A DNA stretch of 64,000 bases, taken from Thermothielavioides terrestris NRRL 8126. Its lineage: Eukaryota > Ascomycota > Sordariomycetes > Sordariales > Chaetomiaceae. Position 1 is the first letter of the stretch, and each line of letters begins with the position of its first letter. The position numbers were made by a program, and so were the translations under genes. The stretch spans positions 2,155,501 to 2,219,500 of the forward strand of contig NC_016459.1 in assembly GCF_000226115.1 (NCBI RefSeq), in the 5' to 3' direction. Below the pieces are notes generated by a model. It saw only the letters and a list, made by a program, of their open reading frames with translations, searched no databases and was not told the origin of the DNA. Shown in pieces: positions 1 to 11,205 of this stretch.

Positions 1-1097
1 ACAGGCCGCAGGGTTTTCTCACGAGATGGTCGCTCCGCAACTGGGTCTTCTTTGACCTCACGAGAGCTCCTCAGATAAGGGACATTCCGTTTCTGGTCGC
101 CACCAGGATGCCCTGCGTTGCGGTCCTCCGCTGGCTTTTGGCTTCCCTCTTTTTGTTTCTGCTTACCCTTCGGCCGCCGGGGCGATCTAGTCTGGCTGCG
201 TCGACTACTCCCGCTTTCTCTCCTCAGCTGATCGGCACGAGGTTCGGTAGGTGCCGCACGACCATTCCCTGACGTGTGACTACCGGACGGGTTTCTCGGC
301 GACGCAGGGCCACGCGGCCCATAGTTACCTGATGGACGATCATTTGAAGGTGGATTATCCGAAGGGCGGCTGCTGGAAGCATTATGGGTAATTCTCCCCG
401 AAGGACGGCTAGCCGAGGCGTGAGACTCCGAATGGCGTCCGCCCGAGGACTGGTTTCTTAAAGGCTGATTGCCGGAATGCCGGTCGGAAGGGGTGTCTGC
501 CGAAGGATAAGGACCTCGACGCTTTCGGCTAGGGGAATGATTGACTGGCAAATTGTTGCCCGAAGAACTCTTGCCGGAAGCCCGGCCGTTCGACGTACAA
601 GTCATGACGCGGCCAGGAGGCTTGCCGACGCGCCTCAGTAGCTGTGTCGCCGTTAGCCGATGCGACTTTTCTCCTATTCGGGTCGGACAACAAACCTCGC
701 GGAATGGTCTAGTATAGGCCGCGTAGCGTCTCGCATCCTCGGCTGCCTTCTCTTGCGCCAGTGCGCGCCTGAGTTTTTCGGGGTCGGTCAAGGGCCGGCT
801 CGGCTGCGGCACACTGGCAACGGCGTGGGCGACGTTCTTCCCTCTGTCGTCGTCTTTTGGAGCCCTACACGCTTCATACGCCGCCTCAAGGTCGTGGATG
901 TTCTTCCCTACTTTTCTGAGCTCCCAGTGTTGCTCCAGCCCGTAGTGCATCCCGCTCTGCCTTTGCCAGTGGACAGGCAGGAGACTTGTGCCATCTGCGG
1001 TGTTGGAGAAAATTAAGCGTTGAAAATTCGAAAATTTTTGAGCATGCCGATAGAATAGGGACAAGAGCCCAATGCTTCGCACTGTTGCGAACGAGAA
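1..1097 (-). CDS. Unnamed gene, 3' part beyond the left edge (partial)
   Basis: Reading the minus strand from 1097 to 1 gives 365 codons without a stop, bounded upstream by TAA at 1098-1100; the frame leaves the window, so the C-terminus is missing. The N-terminal half is a charged, probably helical region, including the stretch EKLRRALAQEKAAEDARRY near 710-780. From about 600 downward it becomes a low-complexity Ser/Pro/Arg/Gly/Asn-rich tail, probably disordered. No ATG with good context opens the frame. A 3' splice site (CCGCAG, intron ending at 995) sits just upstream of DGTSLLPVHW, so this is probably an internal or last exon starting near 994. Upstream exons were not resolved. I recognise no family. 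Long open frame and sensible composition argue for a real gene; exact exon limits are inference. Confidence 0.55.
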
Positions 1098-1100
1098 TTA

Positions 1101-2195
1101 AACTGAGAGTTTCGTGGGCGAGAAACAAGGTCCGAACTCACCTTCCAGCCCTACTCACACCTTTCAGCCCTACACGACAAACTTGAAACTTGGGACTCGG
1201 CCCGTGCCGATGTGCCTCACCGTGTGGAGCGACCGGGAACGACCTCTTCGATGTGATCCAAGATTTCGTTGGAATGCCGCAAGCGCATCACAACACCGCA
1301 GGCCCTAGGTTAGGTATAAGTTGGAATCCGCGCCTGTGAGCCGATGGCCGACGGTCTCTCCTGTACCGCTAGCCCGCACACACAAGAAACGCCGTTAGCC
1401 TCTTTCCTTCATATTCGTATCGATCGAAAAGGGCAACTTACTCTGACTTCGACCCTGCAAACGAGACCTTCACCAGTGCCCATATCCATCCCCGCTCAGA
1501 GCCGGACGCTCTGCCATCTCTCAGCGAGACCCACGGGCGCCGACAGCCATCAGGGAGTTCATCTTGTCCACCTCATCCACCAATGCTTCGATCGAGAACC
1601 CATATCTTGCCGTTAAAGTCGGATGCTGCTGTGCCGAAGCCCCCCTCTTCCCTCGCCCCTGGGGCCAGCCTAGAGGCGATCAGTCCAGGTCCCGCTCCCA
1701 CCCTCGTGGTCCAGGTCCATGCCACGAGGCGATTCCACCGCCAGCCGGGCGACGCCAAGGACAGCCACTCCATCCATCCTGCCCAGTGCCGGTGATGGCC
1801 GGCATCGTTCTTGCCCAGTCTCAGAGGATCCATGCAGAGGCGATGATTCCCACCCTCTCACAATAACAGTACCCGACGAACGAAACCAATCAACCAAAGC
1901 TGGCGAACTTACCCAGAAGCACCCAGTACCTCCTCCGAAGGACTTCGATCTAGCAACGCTTTGGGGTCAAGTCACGACACGATGGAACGAAGGACACCAA
2001 GGGTAGAGCGAATAGATCAGAGAAGAAAGAAAAGGAATACAACCAGCTTTAACCGAGTCAAATTCTTCAGCTCACGGGCCCCATGGGGCTTCCAAGGTAA
2101 CTTCAATAAAACAAACCCACCACATGAAACCCGCGGTCCTACCTACCCAAGGTAGCTAGCTAGCTACCTAAGCAGGGCAAGTAAACGTGGTTGGT
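1101..2195. other. Unresolved stretch between two minus-strand genes
   Basis: No gene model could be closed here. A minus-strand frame at about 1521-1680 contains a plausible exon (the peptide ARYGFSIEALVDEVDKMNS) and a strong minus-strand donor GTAAGT lies near 1444, so this may hold 5' exons of the left-edge gene. A plus-strand frame is also open over about 1449-1795, so the strand is uncertain. Positions 2140-2170 carry a palindromic CTACCT/AGGTAG repeat near the 3' end of the eIF3b gene. Confidence 0.3.
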
Positions 2196-4578
2196 TTAGT
2201 TCACAATCTCCTCCGTCTCCTCCAGGACCTCCTCCATAATCTCCTCGATGACCTGCTCCTGGACCTCGCCCTGGGGCGCGATCTCGGCCGTCTTGGCCTT
2301 GAGCAGCTCGGCGACGGGGTCGGCGGGCAGGCCGAGGGCGGCGCGCTCCTCGGCGAGCTCCTCCTCCACGACGGCGCGCCAGGCGTAGAACTCCTCGAGC
2401 AGGCGGCGGCGGTGCTGGACGACGGCGACGTCGGCGGAGCTGATGCGCTCGGCGTCCTCCTGCTCGAAGACGCGCGAGTACTCGCGCAGGTTCTTGCGGA
2501 TCTGCTTCTGCTCCTCGCGCGTCAGCAGCGTGGGCGGCCGCGGGCGCCACTGCCACTGCTTGAACTTGTCGATGGCCTCCTCGCGCAGCAGCTCGCCCTT
2601 GAAGTCGTAGAGGTGGTAGCCGTTTTCCATCTGTCGTTTGGTTAGCTGGATTACATGTGGCCGGGCTGGTGTGTCAATGATCGGGGCGGCTTACAGAGTG
2701 TTTCCACGCCGACGCCCAGGAGGCGACGTAGCGGCCTGAGGGATCCCACTCCACGTCGGTCACGCCGTAGTGCTCGGACGTGTTCATCAGCTGCAGGTTG
2801 GCAGTCAGATCCTTCTCGGCCTCCGGCTTGTCGCCCTCGAAGTCGAGATCAAAGAACTCGAGGTCGGAGCTCTGTTGGTTGTGCACGGTGGCGATGACGA
2901 CGAACCGGCCCTTCGGGGACCAGTAGATGGCGTTGTTGTTCCTCTTCTCGAGCGTGCGCAGGTGCTTGAAGTTTCCGACAGTGTTGCCCTTGGTCTTTTC
3001 AGGGCAGAAGAAGGAGACGGCGGTCTTCGGCGGCACGGCGGTGGGACCGATGGGCTCCGTGGTCGTGATGATGACGAATCGATCACCCTTGGGTTCCCAG
3101 GCAAAGTTAATGACTGTGTCTTTGATGGTGTCGACGACCTCGACGGGCACGCCCTTCTCCTTGACGCGGAAGATCTCGAGGGTGGTCGCCTGCGACTTCT
3201 TGGACTTGGAGTGCCGGTCGACCTTGACGCAGATGTACGAGGCATCGGATTGCCAGTGGAGCTTCGCGTCCGTGACGCTGAAGAGATTCAGCGAGCGGAC
3301 AATCTGCTTGGAGGGGATGCTCATCAAGGCGACTCTCGCGGGATTGCTGCCGATTTCTGGGGTCCAGAAGCAGAAGAGTTGCTCGTACGTCTTGACACCG
3401 TCCCGACGCGGGGTAGCGGGCGCCCACTCGAAATCCATCACGCCGTCTATCTTGACCGCCGTCTTGTCCAGGAGGTTCATCTTCGGGAGCTCGTACACGG
3501 AGATGGAGGTGCCCTGGTTCAGCCTCGCCACGTACTTGTCGTCGGCAGACCACTTGAACGCCGGCCACGGGAACTTGGGCGGTTTCTTAACACCGGCGTG
3601 CTCCTCAGTACCTGGAATATCTTGCTGGGCAAACGAGCGAAGCGGCTTGGCTGTCTCAATGTCCCAAATCACGTAGTTCTTGCCGTCGTCGTCGAGCGAC
3701 AGGGCCGGGTGGCCGCTGTCGGGAATCGAGATCGGCCGGTTCGACCAGGTGACGAGGTACTTCTCGTTGGGGGAGAATGCGATGAGGTTGACGAAGGGGT
3801 GGGGGAACCGTTTCAGTCTTGACCACGAGGCGCCGCCCCAGAGGAGCACGCCTTGCGCATGCACCGAAGTGAGGTATGTGCCCAGCGGCGACCACTGAAC
3901 GAAAGTCTCGGTCCAGTGTTGCCGGTCGACGATGTTCTCTGGCTGGTCCTTCTCATTGTTCCAGAAGACACCCACCGAATCCCCCCGGAACATGACGAAC
4001 TGGTCTCTGCCGCGCCCGCTGGGGTCCGCCATAAACGACCGGAGGTGCTCCTTTTCTTGGAACGGCTCAATCTCGGGCGGGGTGTACTCTTCATCGATGC
4101 GGCCTTCCCGGCCGTACCGGTCGATGTCGGTAAGCTTGTTGACGCGCATGGTGTGGCTCTTGTCGAGCACGGTATAGTCGAGCTGGCGCACGGCGGCGGC
4201 AGCCTCGGCCGGTGAAGAATATTCGACAAAGGCAAATCTGCAGGATGGGGCTCGTCAACTAGGATACAAAACTGGAGCCAAAGGGCCAATCTGTTCTGTT
4301 GCGTACTGCAGCGAATTCCCATCGTCGCCCATGGGCATGTAGATGAGGTCCTCCCGGGTCCGGCCAACCGTGTTGAGCTTCTTCAGCAGGAACTTGATCA
4401 ACTTCGGTTTCCTTTCCTCGTTCACCTTGGGAAGGCCGTCGATGACGACGAAGGTGTCGTAGCCCTGCTCGAGCTGGACCTCATATTTTTCTCGCAGGTC
4501 GGAAATGTCGACGTCGTCCAGATCGTCCAACTCCTCGTCGAGGTCTTCCTCGCGCAAGCGGTCAAATGACGGCGCCAT
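2196..4578 (-). CDS. prt1: Eukaryotic translation initiation factor 3 subunit B (eIF3b/Prt1)
   Basis: Exons 4578-4307, 4237-2695 and 2630-2196; introns of 69 bp (4238-4306, donor GTACGC) and 64 bp (2631-2694, donor GTAAGC), both ending CAG. The product is 749 aa, normal for fungal eIF3b. It is a scaffold subunit of cytoplasmic eIF3, which brings mRNA and initiator tRNA to the 40S subunit. An acidic N-terminus ([15 protein letters not shown]) is followed by an RRM at about residues 40-125 ([18 protein letters not shown]), then repeated WD-type blades through about residue 640 (for example [29 protein letters not shown]). The C-terminal helical region ([15 protein letters not shown]) carries the predicted eIF3i/g contact. 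The start at 4578 is the first in-frame ATG. It is divergent from CCT-beta. Confidence 0.95.
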
Positions 4579-5284
4579 GCTGGGCACACGCTGTGAAGAT
4601 CGGCGGTATTGCGAGGTTGGTGCGAATAATACCAGGGAAGCGGGATTGCAGTCCTCGTTGTTGCGCTGCCGCGGGGCCTTGGAGGGGGGCTGTCTTCGCC
4701 GTCAGGATAATTGACGAGATTTTGTGCGCTGCGCCGGCAGATGGTGGGGTCGAGAGAGATCCTGGCCGCAAAAAATTGCCCCACACAAACCTTTCGATTG
4801 GCTCAGGTACCGTGGCTTTTGGCTTTTGGGTTTGGCGGGATGTTCACTCACGATGTCTCGAGCTCGAGGTGCGGATTCGGATGCACAAGAGTAGAAGAGC
4901 ACACCATGCCTCTACTTGATAAGTTAGGGAAAGTAGAAGTGGTACAAACCACCTTGCCGCCAGTAACAGGATGTCGAGGTACCTGAGTTTGGAAGTCTCC
5001 GTCTCCTGAAGTCTGACTCTCCCGCTTTTGTTCCAGGTACCCGACTGCCAACTGCGGCAAAGGCGGTGAGGACAGCTCCCAGAAATTTTGCCGTCGTCTG
5101 GGCAGAAAGTCTGGAGCAACGCACTGACTGCAGCTTGACTTGGTTGACTGCTGAGAAACCGTGCCTGCCTGGCTCCAAGCTGCCCCTCCTCCCCGCCATC
5201 AACCGAGCTGTTCTTCTCCGAACATCTCTTTTTCCGCCCGCATATAGCCTTCTATTTGCCCAGATACTCAGCCCGAACGACGCC
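4579..5284. promoter_or_regulatory. Shared upstream region of divergent eIF3b and CCT-beta
   Basis: About 700 bp separate the start codons of two divergently transcribed housekeeping genes, so both promoters must lie here. I see no open frame with gene-like composition and no clear TATA box. The 5220-5284 segment is pyrimidine-rich ahead of the CCT-beta ATG. Assignment as a bidirectional promoter rests on position alone. Confidence 0.5.
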
Positions 5285-7083
5285 ATGGTGTGTTTTATTT
5301 CCATGCGGAAGCTTTCTTTTCTACTGTTGCGCTGCTAACAGGGGGGGACAGGCTTCGTTCAGCCCCACCCAAATCTTCGATGAGGGCACGACAGAGGAGA
5401 AGGGCGAGAATGCCCGCCTCGCGGCCTTCGTCGGCGCCATTGCCGTCGGCGATCTGGTCAAGAGCACGCTTGGGCCGAAGGGCATGGATAAGATCTTGCA
5501 GTCTGCGTACGTGTTGCTGCCGAGCTGGGGTGGAGCCTGGCTGCTTGCTGCTTGGTGACAGGGGCTGACGGGAGGGTCGCAGGTCGACGGGCGAGATCAT
5601 GGTCACGAACGACGGCGCGACAATCCTCAAATCGATCGCCCTCGACAACGCGGCAGCAAAAGTCCTGGTCAACATCTCCAAGGTGCAGGACGACGAGGTT
5701 GGCGACGGCACCACGTCGGTGGCTGTGCTCGCCGCCGAGCTCTTGCGCGAGGCCGAACAGCTCGTCGCCAAGAAGATCCACCCCCAGACCATCATCGAAG
5801 GCTACCGGATAGCCAGCCAGGCCGCGCTGAAGGCGCTGGAGGCGACGGCGGTAGACCACAGCAACAACCCGGAGGTGTTCAAGAAGGACCTCCAGGCGAT
5901 CGCCCGGACCACGCTCAGCTCCAAGGTGCTCGCCCAGGACAGGGACCACTTCTCCAAGCTGGCCGTCGAGGCCATCCTGCGGTTGAAGGGCTCGTCCGAT
6001 CTCAGCCACATCCAGATCATCAAGAAGGTTGGCGGCAAGCTCAGCGACTCGTACCTCGACGAGGGCTTTATCCTGGACAAGAAGATCGGCGTCAACCAGC
6101 CGAAGCGGCTGGAGAAGGCCAAGATCCTCGTCGCCAACACGTCGATGGACACGGACAAGGTCAAGATCTTTGGCGCGCGGCTCAAGGTCGGCTCGACGAG
6201 CCAGCTGGCGGAGCTCGAGAGGGCCGAAAGGGAGAAGATGAAGGCCAAGGTGGAGAAGATCAAGGCGCACGGCATCAACTGCTTCATCAACCGGCAGCTC
6301 ATCTACAACTGGCCGGAGCAGCTCTTCACCGACGCGGGCATCATGTCGATCGAGCACGCCGACTTTGACGGCATCGAGCGGCTGGCGCTGGTGACGGGCG
6401 GCGAGATCGCGTCGACCTTCGACGACCCGGAGCACGTCAAGCTCGGCCACTGCGACCTGATCGAGGAGGTGCTGATCGGCGAGGACACGCTGATCAAGTT
6501 CTCGGGCGTGGCGGCGGGCGAGGCGTGCACCATCGTGCTGCGCGGCGCGACGGACCAGCTGCTGGACGAGGCCGAGCGCAGCCTGCACGACGCGCTGGCC
6601 GTGCTGTCGCAGACGGTCAAGGAGCCGCGCACGACCCTCGGCGGCGGCTGCGCCGAGATGGTCATGGCCAAGGCCGTCGAGGGCGCCGCCACCCGCGTCG
6701 AGGGCAAGAAGCAGACCGCCGTCGCCGCCTTCGCCGTCGCCCTGCGCCAGCTGCCCACCATCCTGGCCGACAACGCCGGCCTCGACTCGGGCGACCTCGT
6801 CGCCCGCCTGCGCAAGGCCATCTACGACGGCATGACCACCTACGGCCTCGACCTGATGACCCCCGGCGGCGGCATCGCCGACATGCGCGAGCTCGGCGTC
6901 ATCGAGAGCTACAAGCTCAAGAAGGCGGTCGTGTCCTCGGCCAGCGAGGCCGCTGAGGTAAGTGCTCTTTCTCCTCCACTGCACAGTCGCGATGTTCCCG
7001 TGCTAACTGACTGGCCAATGCAGCTCCTTTTGCGCGTGGACGACATAATAAGAGCGGCGCCGAGGAAGCGGGAGAAACACTGA
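5285..7083 (+). CDS. cct2: Chaperonin TCP-1/CCT subunit beta
   Basis: Exons 5285-5287, 5352-5506, 5583-6957 and 7024-7083 give 530 aa, the normal length for CCT-beta. The first exon is only the ATG: the intron 5288-5351 (GTGTGT..ACAG, with CTAAC) is required to join Met to [11 protein letters not shown], the conserved N-terminus. CCT is the cytosolic hetero-oligomeric ring that folds actin, tubulin and WD proteins using ATP. Visible nucleotide-binding motifs are [35 protein letters not shown] and [11 protein letters not shown], plus [12 protein letters not shown] near the C-terminus. The last exon encodes [19 protein letters not shown]. Intron 3 (6958-7023) is in frame, so an unspliced reading simply adds residues. 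Introns 5507-5582 and 6958-7023 have GTACGT and GTAAGT donors. Confidence 0.96.
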
Positions 7084-8280
7084 GTGGAGGGTTCTCTGTA
7101 GGTGCGGCGATGTATGGGACTGTCTTAGTTGTACCATAGACGCAACCAACCACATTGCCGGATGCTTCGTTTTGAGGTGTGCGTTGTGAAACTGTTGGTG
7201 ACGACTACTCCTGGACTGTGTTGCCGCCGAGTGTTCCTTTGCCTTCCGGAACTTGGCTGATCCCAGCTGAGATGAGCTTGTTCCATTCCTGGCCACAGCT
7301 TGATTGCATACCTGAATTTGCGCGGGTAACGGTGAGGGAGATGTCCGCCTCGAATCTCGTTCGTCTCGCCAGTGTTTGTTGTTGGGTCGGTGTTGGTGTT
7401 GATGTCGGCAGGTTTTCCCTCCGTAATGCTACTCCTTTCCTTATCCCTTCTTGGTTCGGGCATGGGATGTTGATGGGCATGGACTTCGAGAAGTGCTTAT
7501 TCGGTCATACGACAGCCAGGGCCTGGTTCATCTTCATCATCATGCCTCGTCGTCCTGTTCTCATGAGGCAGGAATGCGTCCTCTCTCCTCAGAGGCAATT
7601 GGGCTCGATACCGACATGTGCAAGTCCGGTGCTGACACAAGGACACTTGCGTTGGTTTGGGTGTGTGTCAGCTTTGCCGGTGTTGTTGCTGCGGCCCTGA
7701 GGTGATGTTCAATGTGCTCACTTTGGCTCTCCGCCAGGCAGGATGTGCTGTGCTTCTGAGGGTTTCTCTCAGTCTGTGGAACGGTCTCCCTATCTGCGAC
7801 CGCCCGTGGTTCCAGGTGTGTCCCCTGGCGACTTGAACGCTCGCCGGCACACTCAGAACAACGTGCCAGACAGGATTCTCGAGATGGGAAGATTCCATCG
7901 CCACCTTCGGTGGCCCAAGACGGCTCGGTCACCGCGTTCTACTGCGCCCAGCTCATAGACGCTTCACTCAGGTCGTTTGACTCGGTCTGCGGTACGAGGT
8001 GTTGACAAAGAGAGAAGACACGTTGAACACGGAAGAGGGGCTGGGGTCTGGGGGCAAGGTGACGCAGGATGGTGGGTGATCATGAAGGGAAGAAGAGCCA
8101 GCCAAGAAGGGAAGGATAGGAAAAAGAAAAAAAAAAAAACGTGCAGAACTGCTGGTAACCCCCCTGGACCCTCTATTGACCCCCGACCCTCAAACTTTCC
8201 ACGGAGAGCGCACTAAATTTAGCAAGTACTCGTCTACCACTAAGACTCGTACCCACAGGCTCCGTACGGACAGTTACCAT

Positions 8281-8400
8281 GGACAAGTCCTCAGCCCAGA
8301 ATGAACTGGGTAGCGCAAGTGTGGGAGTTGAACCCACTGCCTCTTGCTGGCGACCAGCATGCGAGACCACTTGACCAGCGGCAGGTTCTGCTCGATTTGT
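8281..8400 (-). repeat. tRNA-derived SINE-like or degenerate tRNA segment
   Basis: On the minus strand an RNA polymerase III A-box-like sequence (TGGTCAAGTGG, 8377-8367) is followed by a B-box-like sequence (GGTTCAACTCC, 8334-8324). Box B lies in a perfect 5-bp T-arm stem (GTGGG/CCCAC) with a 7-nt loop. No matching 7-bp acceptor stem was found, and the expected anticodon arm is replaced by a strong GCTGG/CCAGC hairpin, so this does not fold as a functional tRNA. A tRNA-derived SINE head or a tRNA pseudogene fits best. Element ends and copy number cannot be judged from one copy. Confidence 0.45.
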
Positions 8401-9668
8401 TGTGGTATGCGCTGGCATGTGTGGCCTATAAAGGGCGTTACGGGAAGGTGGCTGGTGCCTGGCAGGTGGCAGCTGGCCGCCGAGGTTCTCCTTCATCTGA
8501 ACTTCAGAACAAAGGACTCCTCGAGCCTGCCTTAGGAGCGTGTCTTGGGACGCGCGGATCACAGTAGGCCGCCCTCAGAGTTTCTTAGGCCATCCCAATG
8601 GCTCGCTGGCTGCCCAGTGGAAGACACAATGGAAAACCGGACCAGCTCGCCAGACACGCTTTGCGCTGTCACCCAAGGCAGCATATCACCAAGGCAGCAT
8701 GTCACACACCTTTGGCAAAGGAGTCTCCACCATGGACATGTAGGACAGCGTCATTGGATGTTACCTATGTTGATTAGCATGCCTTCCAGGTAATTCATTA
8801 CTGTGCTGTCCCTTAGAGCCTGGGCACATCCAGCGACTTGACGCTCTGCTTGAGGCAAGCTTCTTGACAGGCAGATACAGACAGGCAGGTACAGACACGC
8901 AGATACCTTACGTTTCGCCCAACATGACGGATTGAACCAGCGAAACGGAGCACAAATCGACCCAAATTCGAACAAGAAGCTTGGTAACAGATGCCTATGC
9001 TCCACTTCCACCGGGTCAAGGGTAAAATACGAGGCATAGTTTGTTGCTCCATGGTCACCGTCTGGTCCAGTCTGCCCAAACGTGTCAACAATACCCTTCG
9101 GTGCCCTTGTGGGCTGAAATTAGTGATGATGAGGCGCTTGATGTTCTGAAGTGCAGTTGCCAGTGGTGATGGCAAGTGAGGAAATTGTTAGAACTGAAGA
9201 ACAACAGTATCCTTATTGTGATGACCTATTGTCCTCCCTGTTACAGCGTCATTGGAAGAATGGTTCCGTCATGGGAGGAGGATGGATTGGCGGCTAAGAT
9301 CTGGTTGACCGGAAGTCCGAGTGAGCAAACAGACAGAATAAGCTGTCTGTGATCCTGATGTTGGGCATTATGACATTCTATCGCTGATTATTGTAAACAA
9401 TAGCCAGGTGGGCTGTTGTTGGATGAGCATCATATTCTTGGGCGAGTCTCATCACAGCAGGCTTATTCATTTGGGGCATTTCTATTGACAGTTGTCGACA
9501 ATAGCGATTATTTTCATCTGAACTTATTGTTTCTCGACTGGCCCGCAGCTGCTGGTTCAGTCCTGGATATTTAACTGGCATCCTCGAGGTCAAACCTTCT
9601 CTCTCGCAACTCACAACTTTCATTTTCGACCGACTTCGCTCCGCCGCATCTTCCCTCGTCCTCTCGCT

Positions 9669-9768
9669 GCAGCCTCTGCTCCCGCCACGATTTTTTTTTT
9701 TTCAAGAGAAAAAAAAAAGTCCCCCTCTTGTGCGCCCTGGCGCTTTTTTTCTTTTTTTATCTAAAAAA
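9669..9768 (+). promoter_or_regulatory. Pyrimidine-rich/poly-T tract upstream of start codon
   Basis: Repeated CT and T runs (CGATTTTTTTTTTT, then CTTTTTTTCTTTTTTTAT) lie within 100 bp of the ATG at 9769. CT-rich tracts near transcription starts are common in filamentous fungi. The role is inferred from position. Confidence 0.4.
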
Positions 9769-11205
9769 ATGTCGTACATTCCCAAGGCCGTCCTCCTGAA
9801 CTTCTTCCCCCGCGCGGGCTTTCGCTGGCGGCGCGGCCAAGGCTCGCCGCGGATTCTCCGCTCCGGCCGGCGCGACGATGTCGTCCGCCGCGCCGTCAGG
9901 GAGCTGTTGGGCGGCGGCGACATGGACAAGCGGTCCGTCCAGGACCTCGTGGTCACCGCCCTGGTGGCGGTGACCACCGCCATCAACGACCCCTCGGCTG
10001 GGATCCGCCCCAGCGAGGGCATCATCGACTTTTTGGAGCGGTCGGCCCAGCTCTCGGCGCTGGGACAGGCTCTCCCAGAGGATATCTGGTAAGTGTGCTG
10101 TTTTCCCCTCTTCTTTTTTGTCGGTTTTCTTCAAAGTTCTTCTATTCCGGTGCCACATCCATCCACTTCAGCAGCTCCATTGCGACAGTTTGCTTTACCT
10201 CAAACGATATCAGCCTGCGAGCCAAGTTGCCAAGGTGGGCAGTTGCTCTTGGAGGCTTCGGTTGTCAGGCTGCTGTCAGAGCTCTCTGAAAACATTGCTT
10301 CTGAAGACTATCGAAGAGGGTGAGCGCTCGGGAGCGAGAGCAAGAGCTGTCAGAACAATGGTGCCTGGCAGTGGCAAGACTTCGATCCTCTACTTCTCTG
10401 TTTTCTTCCGTTTGATCAGCCGCGCGCACTCTTCGCTATCTTGGCCAGCCCGCTCCCCGGGACCATCCGAGGGCGACGGACTACCGAACTTGGGCCCTTG
10501 GGGTGATTGACTGGACGAGACCGGCGCAAAGGTCTCGAGAGCGTCTACTCAATCATCTCAGCTCAAGCACGGTCGTCGTCTTTTCCCATCAACTCCACAA
10601 AACCGCATGCTCATAGCGCGACTGACACAACGCGAAATACTTCAGGGTCGAACTCGTCTACCAGATCGCGGATGCGCGCGCCAGGTACAAGCGGCACACG
10701 AGTGCCGCCGAGCAAGAGGGCGACCGCGACCAGTTGACGGCACTGGCGCATGCCATCGACGACCTCGTCCGCGCGGCTGGCAAGAAGTGGTGCGTACATA
10801 TCCTTACCCTCGCCTCTCAGCTGACTCCGTTGCCCCTCTCCCAGTCTGCTCTCGAATCACACCGCCAAACACACAGCTAACGTAGCTTGCTTGCTATTGC
10901 CCAGGGACTGGTCGTCGCTCGAATTTTACGCCTACCCACGTGAGTACCAGTGACATCCAGCGGCCAGGTTTTCAAAGCAGAAGGATGATGTCACTGACGT
11001 TCGTCGGACAGACCTGATGGGTGAGGACGACCTCGACTACGAGGTCGACGAGGAAGAAGACGACGACGACGACGACGCCGCCTCCGCCAACAAGAAGCCG
11101 GAGGAAGACGAGTCCATGGAGGACTCCGCCGGCGAAGAGCTGCCCCGCCGCATGGAGCAGCTCGACATCCAAGATGTGGATGGGGATGTGGAGATGGGCA
11201 TGTAG
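9769..11205 (+). CDS. Unnamed protein with acidic C-terminal tail
   Basis: Exons 9769-10088, 10646-10789, 10905-10939 and 11012-11205 join in frame to 230 aa; donors are GTAAGT, GTGCGT and GTGAGT, acceptors all CAG. The ATG at 9769 (AAAAAAATGTCG) is the first in frame. The N-terminus is basic (RWRRGQGSPRILRSGRR) followed by hydrophobic helices (VVTALVAVTTAIND). The middle is charged and helical (IADARARYKRH), then WDWSSLEFYAYP. The C-terminus is a strongly acidic tail (DDLDYEVDEEEDDDDDD) ending DVEMGM, suggesting a nuclear or chaperone-like protein, but I recognise no family. The first intron, 557 bp, is about eight times longer than its neighbours and might hide another exon. Confidence 0.7.

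Larger units (their letters stand above)
7084..9768. other. 2.7 kb intergenic region
   Basis: Several short frames occur but none has gene-like composition or joins across plausible introns. It holds a run of A at about 8121-8140, a tRNA-derived SINE-like segment near 8280-8400 (separate entry), short CAGATAC/CAGACAGGCAG direct repeats at 8870-8912, and a pyrimidine/poly-T promoter-like tract just before the next gene. Confidence 0.5.

Noticed and set aside
5458..6984. 508-aa minus-strand frame
   Set aside because: Antisense shadow of CCT-beta exon 3, with composition typical of reversed GC-rich codons.
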